Below, one piece after another: positions 32,211-43,705 of a stretch of DNA of 64,000 bases. Below the pieces are notes generated by a model that saw only the letters and a list, made by a program, of their open reading frames with translations, was not told the origin of the DNA and did not search any database. This DNA comes from Cordilura impudica. Taxonomy: Eukaryota; Arthropoda; Insecta; Diptera; Scathophagidae. The position numbers were made by a program, and so were the translations under genes. The DNA is taken from contig OY821520.1 of NCBI GenBank assembly GCA_963682025.1, positions 235,711,530-235,775,529 on the forward strand, in the 5' to 3' direction. Every line of letters begins with the position of its first letter. Positions within the stretch are counted from its first letter, which is position 1.

Positions 32211-32700
32211 GCGGCCATTTTTCCTTCTTTTCGAAGATAATCAATTTAAATTATTCCAGCGCATTCCAAAAAAAAAAAAAAAAAAATGAACCTTGCATGT
32301 ACATGGAACTGTTTTCGCCTTCTTTGGACACGATTCTCCCATTTCAGTTCACTATTTTGTCTGTTAATTTGTCTCAGGTTGAAATTGTGGATCCATGTCT
32401 CATCCATGGTTACGAATCGACGCAAAAACTCGGCTTTACTGTGGTAAAACATTTTTCTTTTATTGTGAGCAAACGTGTCACCTACCTTTGCGGACAGCTC
32501 TCTTATCTACAAAATTTCGGACAATATGCGAAGTATAGTACTTTTATAAATGCCAATCATATCAACAAGCTCACGCACCTTCAGCCCACGATCATCCAAT
32601 ACCATTTTATGGGATTTTCTAACCGTTTCTGTAGTGCGATTCTGTAAATTTTAACGATCCGACAATCGCAAAATATATCGACAGCTATTGTTGTTTGCAC
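32211..32700 (-). pseudogene. mariner relic, N-terminal part
   Basis: Minus-strand frames read VLDDRGLKVRELVDMIGIYK (helix-turn-helix) and FLRRFVTMDETWIHNFN (first catalytic Asp in MDETW). An A-rich run near 32270-32285 and frameshifts break it. Confidence 0.8.
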
Positions 32701-32899
32701 TAACGATTAAGTGATTCACTAATACACCTTAACGATAGTCGACATATGAATTTTTCTATTTATTTAAATTCTAAACGAGTGGCATCTCTGTCAAAATAAG
32801 CGAAAAACACAAAGAATAGAAAAAACAACAAATCACTTCGTGTTTGACAGGATGATTTTTTATGTTTATGTTTAATTTCTTTATTTTTTATTAATATTT

Positions 32900-34540
32900 T
32901 TGTTTATTTATTTGAATATAAAACAATGAATTGAATATGCTAATTAATTTTTTTATTTATATAAAAAGTTTTTATAATAAAAGCAAAATATTTTCATTAT
33001 TTTATGATTTTTTTTTATGTATGGCAATATTTCAACCTAAAAATTTAACTTTTTAATGATTGAATAAACAACACAAAAATTGCTGTCGTTTGGATAACAA
33101 CAACAGCTGACTTTAACAATAGCGAATATCGTTTAAAAATTTTACTGAATACAAAAATCGATAATTTTGTTGTTTTCTTTTTTAACGATTCGATTATTGT
33201 TGAAAGAAGTTACTGAATTGCGCTACTGGCATGGCCAACTCAATTAGTCGACCACTACGGTGGTTGTTTTGGCAGTTCGTACGGACTCGTTTAAACTTTC
33301 CCAAACAACATTTTAGAGTCGTAAACGAAGGAGCAGAGTCCCACAGAGTAGAAACTAGCTCGGCTTTAATATTGGTGAGACTGAGACCTTACAAATGAAA
33401 GTATTGAATTACATAACGGTGACCAATTTTTTCCATGTTAACAAATTCACTGAGATCGTTTACTTTTGATGGCTCAAAAAAAAAAAGAAACGTGGCGCCT
33501 TGAAACTTACAACATATGTTTCATAAGGTTGCCATTTTTCACCAAAGTAATTTTTTTCAAACTACTGCCGCCATCTATAGGTCAGGTCGGGTTTTTCTGG
33601 CACCGCTCTCGTATGTTTGAACATAGGTTGTTAAACGGAAAATTAATATATAAAATATATATTAAATATATATTAAATATATATTAAATCAATAAATCAA
33701 TAATTTCCAAAAAAAAATTTTAAATTTCAAATTCGTCAAATTGACAGGTTCAGTAAATCTAGTGTTAAAGGAGACATTTTAAGAATTTGTATCTAATGTC
33801 TAATTATATATGGTAGATGTTAATTTTAACGTTACCTTTAAATCATTCGTTTAAGTATTGCATACTAAATTAATAACAATATAATTTACAATCAGTTTTG
33901 TTAATAATAAAATTTTATCTTTGAATAAATAATAAAATAAAAATAAAAAATCAGTAACTTTACATTGTCAAGGTTAATTAGCAGCAACCGTATCTTATTT
34001 GAAGTGCATTTGAGTGTAGTATGGACACATCAAATGTAAATATTCCCTTTGTGTTTTCCATGTGTATTTGTTCGAATATATTCTTCAAGCTGTTTGAGCT
34101 GTTTGAGCAGTAATTATCTAAATTACTAACAATAAAAAAGTAAAGAAAGTCGGCATATTTTAAAATTATTTATATAACTGTAAAAATACTCGTAATGTTT
34201 TATAATTTATGTAAATTTTAGCTATTTTGAAATCTTATATAACTATTTATAGATTTGATTATGGTTTAAAATAAATTGCCATAAAAAATTATTCAATAAT
34301 TTTTTTTTAAAGCTATTGATCAGAATTAAAATACGCTACAGGTCAACAAAAACTAAAGAGAGAGTTCAAATAAATATACAATACAGTGTTGGCGGGAAAT
34401 TTTTTCTTTCCCTTAAAAAATTTAAATAAAAAAAAAACTCTAACAAATTTTTGAATTTAAATAATTTTTATTTTAATTATAAAATTTAGTCAGTAGTCAG
34501 CCGAAAATAATCAAAATGTTGGTATTAACCACAAGGGCTA
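32900..34540. other. AT-rich DNA with no recognised gene
   Basis: A less AT-rich patch at 33240-33380 and a TATATTAAATATA repeat near 33650-33690 are the only visible features. Confidence 0.35.
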
Positions 34541-34680
34541 AGAATAGTCCTAGAGGAGTTATTTTTGGACTACTGATTGGTGGATGTAATAAACACACAC
34601 ACACAAAACCAATTTGACCGAGATCTATATGATTTGTATCTTATGAGAATTTAATCGATCTCATAGATGTCATACACTGC
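34541..34680 (+). repeat. mini-me/DINE-1-like repeat, fragment
   Basis: TTTTTGGACTACTGATTGGT, GATGTAATAAACACACACAC and CAATTTGACCGAGATCTATA match the middle of the family. Confidence 0.6.
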
Positions 34681-34969
34681 CGCTCATCTGATTAGGTTTG
34701 ACATTAAAATCGTTTTTTTTATCAGCTCTCTCAAAAACTATCGTTCAAACTAGTAATTAATTTAGTTTTATTAGGAAATTACAGTGTTGATCAGAACAAA
34801 AGCAACTAAAATCACTATTGGCCTTTTTTGTATTTTTAAGCATGTCATGTTGTTTTTCCAAAATCTTCTTTATCATTTCGTACTCTTTATAACATTACAA
34901 ATAAAAAGACAAAACTAAAATTGTAAACTAAAAGAACCGCTATATTTTTTTATTGCAAAAAAATGGCAC

Positions 34970-35118
34970 TATGAACTTTTTAATATCCGATGGCAAAAAA
35001 ATTAATAACATGTCGCTCAAATTTGGTTTATGCTTATTTTCTATATCCAATTAGTTGAACCTAAGACCCCTTCTCTAAACTCATGGTATAGGGTATCGTA
35101 TGGTCGGTATAGACCGTA
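34970..35118 (-). repeat. mini-me/DINE-1-like repeat, fragment
   Basis: GCTTATTTTCTATATCCAAT and TCATGGTATAGGGTATCGTA match the left part of the family in reverse orientation. Confidence 0.65.
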
Positions 35119-36296
35119 AAATTTATTGATTCTAATGCGAATATTTATTTTTTTTTTGACGATTTCTCGTTTTGAGTAGGAGATTTCTTATTGAATTTCC
35201 AATCAAATGGGTTGAATTATGTGTAGGCCAGAAAAAAATTGTTAATTAAAAGAAAAAAAATGATGTTTATCAAAGTACTTTTTCGGAGGTTATACTGTAT
35301 CAAAACAATTCTCTGACAAGTGTTTAGGAGAGACAACTTGTCGTCGTGTAATATAGTCACATTATTTATTTCTAAATTTTGCAACTACAAAGTGAAATAT
35401 TTGATCTGTCATTAACAAAATACTAATCCTATAAAAATTGCTAACAACGTAATTTTTTATTCGATTTTTCCTTTCTTTAATTAATTATTTATTTATGTTA
35501 TACATACATATTACTTTTGAATGAATAATACGGTTTTTTTTTTGGATTTTGAAATCTATCTAGAATAAATAATATAAAATTTCTTAATCACTATTCGGCG
35601 GGTACATTGAACGTGTGGGAGCACACCTCACAAACATCTGTATTTAAATATGCAAAATCTTAACGAATAGCAATTTAAAAGCAAAATGTTATCAGCAGCC
35701 GGTTTTTATTAAAAATAATGAATAATGATTTTTTTTATTGAATTAATTTCATAAATTTTTAATTATTTACGTAATTAATCATGTAAAGTATTAATGTTGT
35801 CAAAAATTTAATACATATTTCTTTAGAAGTTTTCATTTTAGGCGCACGAGGCATTTTAACTGTTTAACCCAAATAGTTGAATAAATATTTGTCTCTTTCT
35901 TTTTTATTTTCAATTTGTTTTCTTTTATAAATCAATTTATTTTTTATTTAAGGCTGTTTCCAAACGTTTATTATAATGACATTGTACTTGTTTCTATTTT
36001 GTTGAACAGATTTTTTTTGTTTCAATTATTATTGCAGAGCAGATTCCTGCTGTCTATCTGGCTGTCAATTAATATTAAAATTATTTTTATTTAATTTAAT
36101 TGCTAATCAATAATTAAATCTATACAGTCTGGAAATATGTATGATTATAAGTATACTTTGGTAGGCGCAGAAACACCTGTATAATAATCAATAATTAAAA
36201 TAAGTTTTTATTATTTAATTACGCCTAGAACTTTTTTATGTAATTAAAAAAAAATAATAATAAATACCCAGTTAGCAAGTTATTAAATTTGAAATA
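35119..36296. other. AT-rich DNA with no recognised gene
   Basis: No coding region, repeat array or structured element identified. Confidence 0.35.
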
Positions 36297-37121
36297 CAGG
36301 TTCGCCAATCGCCACTGTTCCACTCATATTACTCTACACCTCACATAGTTGAACTGCTTGAGCTGGGTTTTTTTTAAATGTTCTTCAAGTTTGCCCATCG
36401 ATCTTTCTTTTGGGATTTTAATTTAGGCTCATATTTTTTTGAAGTTTGATTTTTGGCGCAAATGTAACCCTACGGAGCGCAAGAATGTTTTTTTTTTAAT
36501 TTTTCAGCTGAGAAACCTGATTTTGATAAATACTAAAAAAAAATGTGCGTAAAAGTGCAGAGAACAAATTTAAATTTTTCAATTTTTTTTCAGCGTTTTG
36601 CATTTGGCCACTTTTTGAAATGTTAAAAAATGTGTCCAAACATTTGGAAAAAAAAATTGTGAGTATTCCATGAATGATTTTGACAACTTTTTGTGCAATA
36701 CATTTTCTTCCAAAAGTGTATAATTTTCCAGTAAAAAATCGCTTCTCCACGAAAAGCTTTGGAATATTATGGCCGTTTTTGGGAAAAATTAAAAATGAAA
36801 AATTTTTCTCCGCAGTTTCACGCAGACGGTTTTTTAGAATTTATCAAAAGGAAGATTCTCAGCTGAAAAATTAAAACTCCCTTCCCCCCACACCATTCTT
36901 GCGCTCTGTGGGATCACATTTGCACCAAAAAACATTTTCGTAAAAACCGAGTTTTGGAGACAAATTCCAAAAAAATATGAGCCGAAATCAAAAATCCCAT
37001 AAGAGGGATCGATGGGCAAACTCAAGACGAACATTAAAAAAAAAAAAACCCCAGCTCAAACAGTTGAACTATGTGAGTTGTAGAGTAATTACGGTGGAAA
37101 GTGGTGATTCGCGACACTGTG
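36297..37121. repeat. ~825-bp foldback element
   Basis: The left arm (TAGTTGAACTGCTTGAGCTG near 36348-36367) and right arm (CAGCTCAAACAGTTGAACTA near 37052-37071) are inverted copies; similarity continues to near the centre (CTCAGCTGAAAAATT against AATTTTTCAGCTGAG). No coding capacity is evident. Confidence 0.75.
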
Positions 37122-38002
37122 CGCCGGTAGGGAAATCTGCACTTCAAATTTAAAATTTCGTAGCTCCAAGCCGTTGGGCTCCATGAATCAGTAGGCCTTA
37201 CATATCAGAAAGTGAATAATGAGCGTAACTATTAGTTGATACTTTAATTTGAATTAAATTATTTTTCATTTGTCAGAAAACAATATTTTCAAGGAGCGAG
37301 GGTATTTTTAAAGAGGGTATAAAAACAGCTACACTGTTTACACTAAGTGCGTGCTGCGGCCATTACACGATGCAACAAGCTGCAGGTTAACTTGATTTGC
37401 GTGAAAAATATAAATTGTATTATTTTTGATTGTTTGACACTCATTAAGTATAAATATCTCAAGAAAGCCTTTTAACCCTCTAACCGGCGAACCCGCCTTT
37501 AGACGGGGTATATTAAATGTGTTGCTATGCTGCTTTACTTTTTTTGTTGTTCAATTATAACGGTAAATATCAGTAAAGAAATACACAGTTAACTTATTGT
37601 GACAAATAAACGCGTGCATTTGTCTTTCGGTTGTGAGCTGTTGATAGCTAAAGTCATATTTTTAGGAAAAGTGTGCAAAATAATTATTTGTGGTGAAACT
37701 GAAACTTTAAAAAAAAAAAAAATATCTGTTCACTTAGAATTTATGCGCGATAAAATTATATTCATAAAGATAAATATATTTTTTTTGTATTCACTGGTTT
37801 ATTTATCAGGTTTTTTTTTTTTTTTTTTTTGCAAAACTAAGCTTTTTTTCGCTAAAAATTGAACACCGCCTAAAGGCGGACCTGCCGGTTGCAAGCTGGT
37901 TTTGCATATAAAATTTTCCGCTTTCCATAGTTATTTTTTTTCTTTTTTCCTATAAACATTTTTCAGTTTCAAACATTTTAGGAAATAATATATCCTTAAA
38001 AA

Positions 38003-39793
38003 ATGTCCCAACAATGGAAAACATTAAATTTTTTGAAAATGACTGATGAGGAGATTGAAGCACTTATGGCAGAATCAGTAGAAGGTTCTGAATTTGAAGA
38101 TGATTTTGACTTTGACGAGGATGATGACTTGGAGGATCCAGATTTTTAATTATCAGATGAAGATTTTGCTCGAATGGACGATCATACTGTAGAATTAGAT
38201 AATGCAGACAACAATTCTTTTCATTATGCTGAGGACAATGAGGTGCAGCCACATACAGCGACTGATTCCAACAAAGACAAGGAAGACAGGAAGCAAGGGA
38301 GCAAGATCTCCTTTGCCAGAAATGGAAGATGGTGAAAGCGCAGTTGCCTCCAATGCTGGTGGATTTAGCGGAAACGTCAAAGATATTTCTCCATAATCTT
38401 CGGAATTTAAAAATATTTTGTGGAGCAAGCAATGTCTTCAACTTGAAAGAAAAGATGTAGTTTTTCAAGGAGAAAGACAATTACCAGAAGAATTTAAAGA
38501 ACTAAACACGCCCTTCCGTTGTTTTATGTATTTTTTCAATGAAGATTTGTTGAACGAAATTGTTTATCAAAGTAACCTCTATGCGAAACAACAAGACTTA
38601 TCTACTAAGTTTAATTTGTCAACAACTGACTTAAAAAAATACATTGGCATTTTAATATATATGTCTGTTTACCGTTATCCGAGTGTTGAGAGTTACTGGG
38701 CACAACATTCCTTGGAGGCAGTACGAACTACAATGAAATCAAAACAATTTTTTGCAATTAGAAAATATCTTCATTTCAATGACAGTACACAAATGAAGAA
38801 ACCACAAGAGGCAGGATTTGACCAGCTGTACAAAATTCGACCAGTTATTGACAAATTGAACAAACAATTTGATTCAGTACCAAAAACACCTCGGCTTTGT
38901 ATTGATGAACAAATGTGTTCCACAAAAATGTTGACAAAACTTCGGCAATATATGCCGGCGAAACCACACAAATATGGCATAAAACTTTTTGTACTCTGTG
39001 ATTCATATGGATTTTCATATAGATTCGAAGTTTATAAGGGAGCTGGCGCTAATAAAATAATACACAATGCGCCTGACTTAGGAGCAACAGCTAATGTGGT
39101 TATACGATTATCAAATAAAATTCCTGATTTCAAAAATCATATATTGTATTTTGATAATTTTTATACTTCCCTGCCACTTGTTTATTTACGGAGCAGTGGT
39201 ATTTATGCATTGGGAACTGTTCGATCGAATAGGATACCTAACTGCAAGCTAACAAAAGAAGCGGACTTAAAAAGTAAGGAGCGTGGATATTCAGAGAAGT
39301 TTGTTGCCTGCGCATTTGGTATTGACATTTCCTGTGTACACAAAATGTGTACGTCTAGTATCTACTTATGCTGGGATTAAACCTTTTAAAACCAATATCA
39401 GCGACATACAACCCTTGAAAACACGCCGTTATGATCGGACCAGTAAATCCTACGTTGAAGTAGACCGCCCCAATATAATAAAATAATACAATCGCCGTAT
39501 GGGTGGCGTTGATTTAATGGACAGTTTTCTAGGACGTTACCAAATCAGAATGAAAACGAAGAAATGGACTTTACGTTTATTTTATCATCTGATTGATATG
39601 TCATTGGTAAATGTATATCTCCTTTTCCAACGCATTCACGGAATTGATTGCAACAATAGTATGCATTTAAAATTACCAGACTTTAGCATTGAAGTAGCGG
39701 ATGTGCTTTGCCATTATGAAAACACTACCACCAAAAATGCTGTTGGAAGACCTCAAAGTCAAAGCCCACAAGTGCAGGAAGTAAAGAGGTCTT
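38003..39793 (+). pseudogene. piggyBac transposase, N-terminal and catalytic parts (broken)
   Basis: Starts MSQQWKTLNFLKMTDEEIEA with an acidic N-terminus, followed by the DDE_Tnp_1_7 core: TPFRCFMYFFNEDLLNEIVY, RLCIDEQMCSTKM (first Asp), HILYFDNFYTSLPLV (second Asp) and YNRRMGGVDLMDSF (third Asp). Catalytic Asp residues persist, but there is a stop at 38147-38149, a frameshift before 38330, a stop at 38394-38396, a frameshift near 39340-39352 and a stop at 39484-39486. The reading frame stops at 39793, where the inner element is inserted. Confidence 0.92.
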
Positions 39794-40365
39794 GGGTAAA
39801 AACATATGAAATCAACCAATGAGTTGACCGCACCGATTTCGAATTGGATGAATTTTGGTACGAAGGGAAAGTTAAACATAATAATAGCGTTTGCCAACTT
39901 TCAGTGTCGTAGCTCCCGTATTTTCAGAATTATGGCCATTCCAAGTTGGCAAAAATCAATAAAAATGCACTCAGATACCTTAACACAATTTTTAATATCT
40001 CGAAAAGTATTCATTGTACGTTAATAATCAAGGGCTCATTTTACAGACTAAAACATGCGCCATTCCAAAAAAAATTTTTTTTCAAATTTTCGATCAAGGA
40101 TAATGTAAATAAAAAAGGACTAAAATTTCCAAAGGATATTTCTCGAAAATCAATATTTTTAAAAATTTCAAAAAAATATATGTTAATTCTTATTATGTTT
40201 TGTACAAGTCTGTCAAATTTCAATGTGGAGTCTTTATTACAACATGAGTTATTAAGAAAAAAGCAGGCGAAGGTTTATGTATTTCATGAAATGTACCAAA
40301 ATACAAAAAGGTGACAAATTACAAAAAGAAGGACATATCAAATGTAACGGAACTTTTTCGACTTT
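39794..40365 (+). repeat. Left terminal inverted repeat of the 3.7-kb transposon
   Basis: The reverse complement of 42936-43512; for example CAAGGGCTCATTTTACAGAC here and GTCTGTAAAATGAGCCCTTG on the right. Short open frames within it occur as mirrored pairs and are not genes. Confidence 0.92.
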
Positions 40366-40761
40366 ACAACCTAGACGAAATATTTATTGCCTGTTCACAC
40401 AAAAAATTTACAAATATTTTATGACCTGTGGTCGGCTTATTGGCAGTAGCAAATTCAGTCACTATTTAAAAAACATTTTATGACCCGTAGTTCACGCAAA
40501 TTTTCCAATTCAAGAAAAGCAAGGCGTGTATTTTTTTACCTGTAATCTATTTTTTGTACAAAAAAAAAAAAACAGTATAAATCGTTCAGAGACTGTAAGT
40601 CAAACTTCAGTTGAATACTAGATTTCATAAGTGCTAAACGTCAAAGTGTTATAGTGTTAAAGTGACTTGATCGTTGAAAAAACAAAAAAAAAAGAGACTA
40701 AATATTTAAATAAATTATAATTATTGTCAATACAAAAAAGTCGTGCACAATTCATTCGGTT

Positions 40762-42783
40762 GTGGTATTTAAAAAAAAAAATATGCCATTCCATTCAACA
40801 TTTTGCTGTAATCCTTTTAAAAAATCCGGTCACACTGGGTGCAATAAAAGTTTAAGACAAGTCCAAGAATGGATGCTACAGTATACTAAGGATAAAAACA
40901 TTACGATCTCAAATAAAATTTGTGGGACATGTAGAATAAAATTTTCGCATCTGAAGAAATCTAATAAATCTAATTTGGAGGAAGGTTCAGACATAAACGA
41001 AAATGTAGATACTTTCGATGACATTGCGTCAGGCACGGAAGAAGATGACATTGCGTCAGGCACGGAAGAAGTTGCTATTTCAAAATTAAACCAATCTTTA
41101 CCGTATCTGGAACAATCTTCGATAAAAAAGAAGAAGTTACATCAAAAACGGTACAGAGATGGAAAATTCAGGAAAATAAGTGATTCGATTCAAGACAAAA
41201 TTTTCCACGGTTCAGCACAATCAACTTCGCATATGTGCCCACAATCCGAAATAATAGAACAATTAAAAGAAAAGTTTAAAACATTAACAAAAAATAGCGA
41301 GAAAATCCAACTGCTAACAATTTTACCAAAAAGCTGGGCAATACATAAAATTGAGGAAGAATTCCTGGTTACAAACTATATCGCGCGAAAAGTTAAGCAT
41401 TTGGTTGAAACAAAGGGTGTGATGAGTACGCATAACCCAAAACTGGGAAGTCCAATTTCACCAGTGACAAGCAATTTAGTAAAATCCTTTTATGAATCCG
41501 ATGACGTCAGCAGGTGTATGCCCGGACAGAAAGATTTCGTGTCTTTTTTTGAAAATGGTACAAAAGTCAGGAAAAATAAAAGACTTTTGCTTGGAAACTT
41601 AAGAGAAATGTACGCCTTATTCAAGGAACGACATGATGGAATAAAAATAGGTATTTCCAAGTTTTGCCAACTTCGTCCGAGGAATATAATTCTAGCAAAT
41701 GCGAGTGGATCTCATAACGTGTGTGTTTGTACAAAGCATCAAAATGTGAAGCTGATGATTGATGCCATAAATTTAAAAAAATTAACTGCTGGTGTTCCGA
41801 ATTATCAGCTTGAATGTTACAAAGATTGTTTGAAACAAATGACATGCATTCCATCTTCTTCAAAGTGTCACCTACGTAAATGTAACAAGTGTCCAGGAAT
41901 TGAAAATTTAAAAGCAAAACTAAATCAATTACTAGAGCAAAATGATATTGATGAAATAACATATAAACAATGGGTAAGTGTAGATAGGGATAATTTGGAG
42001 ACCATGATTGGCCAAGCCGACGTTTTTGTGGATTCCCTATGTGAAAAACTTGAAATTCTATTACCTCATTCATTTATTGCAAAACAGCAGGCAGCATATC
42101 TGAGCGAAAGAAAATCAAATTTGGAAGAAAATGAGTATATAGCAGTTTGCGATTTTTCAGAAAATGCTTCTTTTACTATTCAGGATGCAGTCCAGGGATT
42201 TCACTGGAACAACTCTCAGGCCACTTTATACCCAATTGCTATTTATTTTAAATCAGATGGAAAAACACAACATACAAACTTCATAATAATATCTGATTGT
42301 CTTGTACACGATTCTGTAGCTGTTCACCTGTTCCATCGCCACCTGAATGTATTTTTGAGAAAAAAGTTTAAAACAACCCCGAAGAAAATCACGTATTTTT
42401 CAGACGGTAGTGCTGCCCAGTTTAAAAATAAAAAGAACTTTATCAATTTATGTTATCATATGGAAGATTTTGGATGTAATGCTGAGTGGCATTTTTTTGC
42501 AACAAGCCATGGAAAAGGCCCAAGTGACGGTCTTGGAGGTACCGTAAAGAGAGAGGCACGTCGAGCTAGTTTACAGCGTCCATTACAAGGTCAAATAACT
42601 ACTCCAAAACAATTATATGAATGGTGCCTGCAAAATCTTTTGAACTGTAATTACGAGTTTTTAACTCTAGAAGACCACGAAGAAGAAGCACGGTTCCTTC
42701 AAATTCGTTTTAAAGATTTGCGTACTATTCCTGGAACTCAAAAGCTGCATTCTATTGAACCTGTAGATAAAAAAAAAAATTAA
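40762..42783 (+). CDS. Putative transposase of the 3.7-kb transposon
   Basis: An uninterrupted 673-codon ORF (the second ATG at residue 8 gives MPFHSTFCCNPFKKSGHTGC and may be the real start). The N-terminus has CCNPF...GC and CGTCRIKF, a possible zinc-binding module. A nine-residue acidic repeat DDIASGTEE is duplicated at about residues 91-110. The C-terminal half has blocks that look like an RNase H-fold nuclease: CDFSENASF, then TYFSDGSAAQFKNKKNFINL, then WHFFATSHGKGPSDGLGGTV. A Cys/His-rich linker (CVCTKHQN, CHLRKCNKCPG) lies between. I recognise this as a protein type found with transposons in insects and cnidarians but cannot name the family with certainty. It is flanked on both sides by the element's inverted repeats. 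Confidence 0.8.
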   Translation: MVFKKKNMPFHSTFCCNPFKKSGHTGCNKSLRQVQEWMLQYTKDKNITISNKICGTCRIKFSHLKKSNKSNLEEGSDINENVDTFDDIASGTEEDDIASGTEEVAISKLNQSLPYLEQSSIKKKKLHQKRYRDGKFRKISDSIQDKIFHGSAQSTSHMCPQSEIIEQLKEKFKTLTKNSEKIQLLTILPKSWAIHKIEEEFLVTNYIARKVKHLVETKGVMSTHNPKLGSPISPVTSNLVKSFYESDDVSRCMPGQKDFVSFFENGTKVRKNKRLLLGNLREMYALFKERHDGIKIGISKFCQLRPRNIILANASGSHNVCVCTKHQNVKLMIDAINLKKLTAGVPNYQLECYKDCLKQMTCIPSSSKCHLRKCNKCPGIENLKAKLNQLLEQNDIDEITYKQWVSVDRDNLETMIGQADVFVDSLCEKLEILLPHSFIAKQQAAYLSERKSNLEENEYIAVCDFSENASFTIQDAVQGFHWNNSQATLYPIAIYFKSDGKTQHTNFIIISDCLVHDSVAVHLFHRHLNVFLRKKFKTTPKKITYFSDGSAAQFKNKKNFINLCYHMEDFGCNAEWHFFATSHGKGPSDGLGGTVKREARRASLQRPLQGQITTPKQLYEWCLQNLLNCNYEFLTLEDHEEEARFLQIRFKDLRTIPGTQKLHSIEPVDKKKN

Positions 42784-42935
42784 AGTCAAGCGATACGCGG
42801 CAGATGCAGATTTTTTAATTGAAATCCTTCAGAAATAAATAAATATGCTGTAATAAAGTGTTTAATAATGATAATACATTATGTTGTACTTTTTATTAAA
42901 GGTTTAGCAATGGAGAAAAAGAGTTTAAGCAAAGA

Positions 42936-43512
42936 AAAGTCGAAAAAGTTCCGTTACATTTGATTTGTCCTTCTTTTTGTAATTTGTCACCTTTTTGTAT
43001 TTTGGTACATTTCATGAAATACATAAACCTTCGCCTGCTTTTTTCTTAATAACTCATGTTGTAATAAAGACTCCACATTGAAATTTGACAGACTTGTACA
43101 AAACATAATAAGAATTAACATATATTTTTTCGAAATTTTTAAAAATATTGATTTTCGAGAAATATCCTTTGGAAATTTTAGTCCTTTTTTATTTACATTA
43201 TCCTTGATCGAAAATTTGAAAAAAAATTTTTTTTGGAATGGCGCATGTTTTAGTCTGTAAAATGAGCCCTTGATTATTAACGTGCAATGAATACTTTTCG
43301 AGATATTAAAAATTGTGTTAAGGCATCTGAGGGCTTTTTATTGATTTTTGCCAACTTGGAATGGCCATAATTCTGAAAGTTCGAAGGCTATATGTCTGTT
43401 GGCAAATATTATTGTGCCGATCCATAGATCATGTGTACAAAATCTTATCAAATTTGGAGGTGATGAGGTCACAAATGTTAATATTTTCGGTTGATTTCAT
43501 ATGTTTTTACCC
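42936..43512 (-). repeat. Right terminal inverted repeat of the 3.7-kb transposon
   Basis: Inverted partner of 39794-40365. It starts inside at AAAGTCGAAAAAGTTCCGTT and ends at GTTTTTACCC before the TCTT duplication. Confidence 0.92.
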
Positions 43513-43516
43513 TCTT

Positions 43517-43705
43517 ATAATCCACCAAATGACATCCGCTTTGATGGAGTTGGCCACATGCCTGATATTTTGGACCGCAGTGGCAAAAAAAGTATGCAAA
43601 ATGCAAGGATGCAAATCCGAAACACAAATGTTTTGCACTAAGTGTAAACTAAATTTGTGCCTATCTAGTAATAAAAAATGTTTCCAAATTTATCATACAA
43701 AATAA
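43517..43705 (+). pseudogene. piggyBac transposase C-terminal cysteine-rich domain
   Basis: Frames read NPPNDIRFDGVGHMPDILDR, then after a frameshift CKMQGCKSETQMFCTKCKLN and LCLSSNKKCFQIYHTK. This Cys-rich C-terminus binds the terminal repeats in piggyBac transposases. It continues the ORF broken at 39793. Confidence 0.88.

Larger units (their letters stand above)
39794..43512 (+). mobile_element. Complete 3719-bp transposon with long inverted repeats and 4-bp TSD (Sola-like?)
   Basis: Begins GGGTAAAAACATATGAAATC and ends with its inverse GATTTCATATGTTTTTACCC. TCTT at 39790-39793 and 43513-43516 is a 4-bp target duplication. Terminal inverted repeats are about 572 bp (39794-40365) and 577 bp (42936-43512), nearly identical inside and more diverged at the outer 100 bp. 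One long intact ORF lies between. Deleting it with one TCTT restores the piggyBac frame through KRSYNPPNDIRFDG, which proves the boundaries. The 4-bp duplication and unusual transposase suggest Sola, but this assignment is tentative. Confidence 0.9.

Noticed and set aside
40041..40223. 60-codon minus-strand ORF identical to a plus-strand ORF at 43078-43260
   Set aside because: Identity is due to the terminal inverted repeats of the 3.7-kb transposon, not to a duplicated gene.
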